NCBI GenBank assembly: GCA_013331965.1 | Contig: DUFL01000038.1 | Coordinates: forward strand, 16,179 to 22,159 | Direction of reading: 5' to 3' | DNA: 5,981 nt | Source of the DNA: Candidatus Woesearchaeota archaeon | Lineage (GTDB): Archaea > Nanobdellota > Nanobdellia > Woesearchaeales > UBA10107 | Shown here: one piece after another, positions 5,213 to 5,981 of the stretch | Layout of the letters: each line of letters opens with the position of its first letter | Position numbering within the stretch: position 1 is the stretch's first letter | Translations under genes and position numbers: made by a program | The notes under the pieces: model-generated | The model's database searches: none | Seen by the model: the letters and a program-made list of their open reading frames with translations, nothing else | What the model was told of the DNA's origin: nothing

Positions 5213-5981
5213 ATGAAAGTCATCAAGATACCATTCGGAGGAGGAGGATTGGGACACGGAGACGGCGCTAAAGACGCTCCTGATAAGATTCAGGAACAAC
5301 TTCACGATTTGCACGCAAATGAAGCCGGAATAAAGCCTAATTTTGAATTTGAAGAAATTGAAGTTGATAATTTCAAGATTGAAGCTTCGCACAATAATAT
5401 TTATAAGAAAATTTTAACTTTAAAAGAGAAATCAATAATCCTCGGAGGGGATCATTCAATATCCTATCCTTGTTTCAAAGCATTCGCTTCTAATAATAAA
5501 AATGCAGGAATAATCGTCTTTGATGCTCATCCTGACCTGATGGACAAAGTCGGAATTGATTCCCAGGAAGACTGGCTGAGATCTTTGATTTCTGAGGGAA
5601 TTGTTGATAAAAACAAAGTCATAGTTATTGGAGTAAGAAACTCTGACAGGATCGAGACTGATTTTGCAGATGAAAATAGATTATCAATATATTACATGAA
5701 TAAAATATTTGAATATAAGATCGAGAATATCTGCGAAGCGGTGATGGAGAAAATAAGAAAATGGGAAAATGTTTATCTTTCGGTTGATATTGATGCTGTT
5801 GATCCCGCATTCGCTCCCGGAACTGGATACAAAGAGCCAGGAGGATTTACATCAAGAGAATTGATTTATTTCATCCAAAGACTTAATAAACTAAACAACA
5901 TCAAGATGATCGATATCGTTGAAGTCAATCCAAGTTTAGATGTTGCTGATTTAACGAGCAAATTAGCAGCTAAGATAATGA
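5213..5981 (+). CDS. Arginase/agmatinase (ureohydrolase) family protein, 3' end cut off
   Basis: Family members hydrolyse guanidino compounds (arginine, agmatine, formiminoglutamate and others) to urea or formamide at a two-manganese centre. The 256 residues seen are open to the window edge. All six metal ligands are present: H81 in GGDHSIS (78-84), D104, H106 and D108 in DAHPD (104-108), and D192 and D194 in SVDIDAVDPAFAPGTG (190-205). EVNP (237-240) supplies the conserved late Glu. The end lies near the usual C-terminus, so probably only some 10-20 residues are missing. Aligned by eye with agmatinases, the SHGTPF-type segment holding the catalytic His reads SQEDWL (117-122), with Gln118 in its place; the substrate is therefore uncertain and I give no gene symbol. 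An in-frame TAA at 5198-5200 leaves 5213 as the only possible ATG start. Nothing in the context ties it to polyamine or urea metabolism. Confidence 0.9.
   Translation, partial: MKVIKIPFGGGGLGHGDGAKDAPDKIQEQLHDLHANEAGIKPNFEFEEIEVDNFKIEASHNNIYKKILTLKEKSIILGGDHSISYPCFKAFASNNKNAGIIVFDAHPDLMDKVGIDSQEDWLRSLISEGIVDKNKVIVIGVRNSDRIETDFADENRLSIYYMNKIFEYKIENICEAVMEKIRKWENVYLSVDIDAVDPAFAPGTGYKEPGGFTSRELIYFIQRLNKLNNIKMIDIVEVNPSLDVADLTSKLAAKIM

Noticed and set aside
4905..5810. Minus-strand open frames at 4905-5165, 5204-5392 and 5625-5810
   Set aside because: They lie opposite the membrane protein and the ureohydrolase, whose frames have conserved motifs and promoters.
1081..5981. Arginine-metabolism cluster joining argS and the ureohydrolase
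   Set aside because: They are 2.4 kb apart with an opposing gene between them and separate promoters, so shared arginine chemistry is not evidence of a pathway cluster.

Overview
The window looks like a stretch of an AT-rich archaeal genome, most likely a DPANN lineage of the Woesearchaeota/Pacearchaeota kind. Four of the six substantial genes have a TATA-like box centred 26-27 nt upstream of their ATG and no Shine-Dalgarno sequence, as expected for leaderless archaeal mRNAs. The arginyl-tRNA synthetase also reads like the form I associate with DPANN and CPR genomes. The lineage is an inference; a CPR bacterium is the main alternative.

Layout. Positions 7-747 (minus) encode a complete bacterial-type prolipoprotein diacylglyceryl transferase (Lgt). 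A 123-bp AT-rich divergent region separates it from a 57-residue, extremely acidic protein at 871-1044, the only gene here with a clear Shine-Dalgarno site. ArgRS follows at 1081-2745 from its own TATA box, and its stop codon overlaps by one base (TAATG) the start of an unrecognised 145-residue protein (2745-3182). A DEAD-box RNA helicase with an Arg/Gly-rich tail runs convergently on the minus strand (3187-4530). After it comes the longest non-coding stretch, 4531-4782, with nested inverted repeats and a near-symmetric TATA box that could give the helicase mRNA a structured leader of about 140 nt. A 132-residue single-pass membrane protein (4783-5181) and a ureohydrolase (arginase/agmatinase) family gene (from 5213, cut by the window end) complete the window.

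Most genes are housekeeping: translation (ArgRS), RNA remodelling (helicase), lipoprotein maturation (Lgt) and possibly guanidino-compound metabolism. Apart from the argS pair they appear to be separate transcription units. I see no mobile element, CRISPR array, tRNA or rRNA, and no multi-gene novel system. The points most worth a second look are the bacterial-type Lgt in a probably archaeal context, the possible structured leader of the helicase gene, the apparent loss of the catalytic His in the ureohydrolase, and the three unrecognised small proteins.
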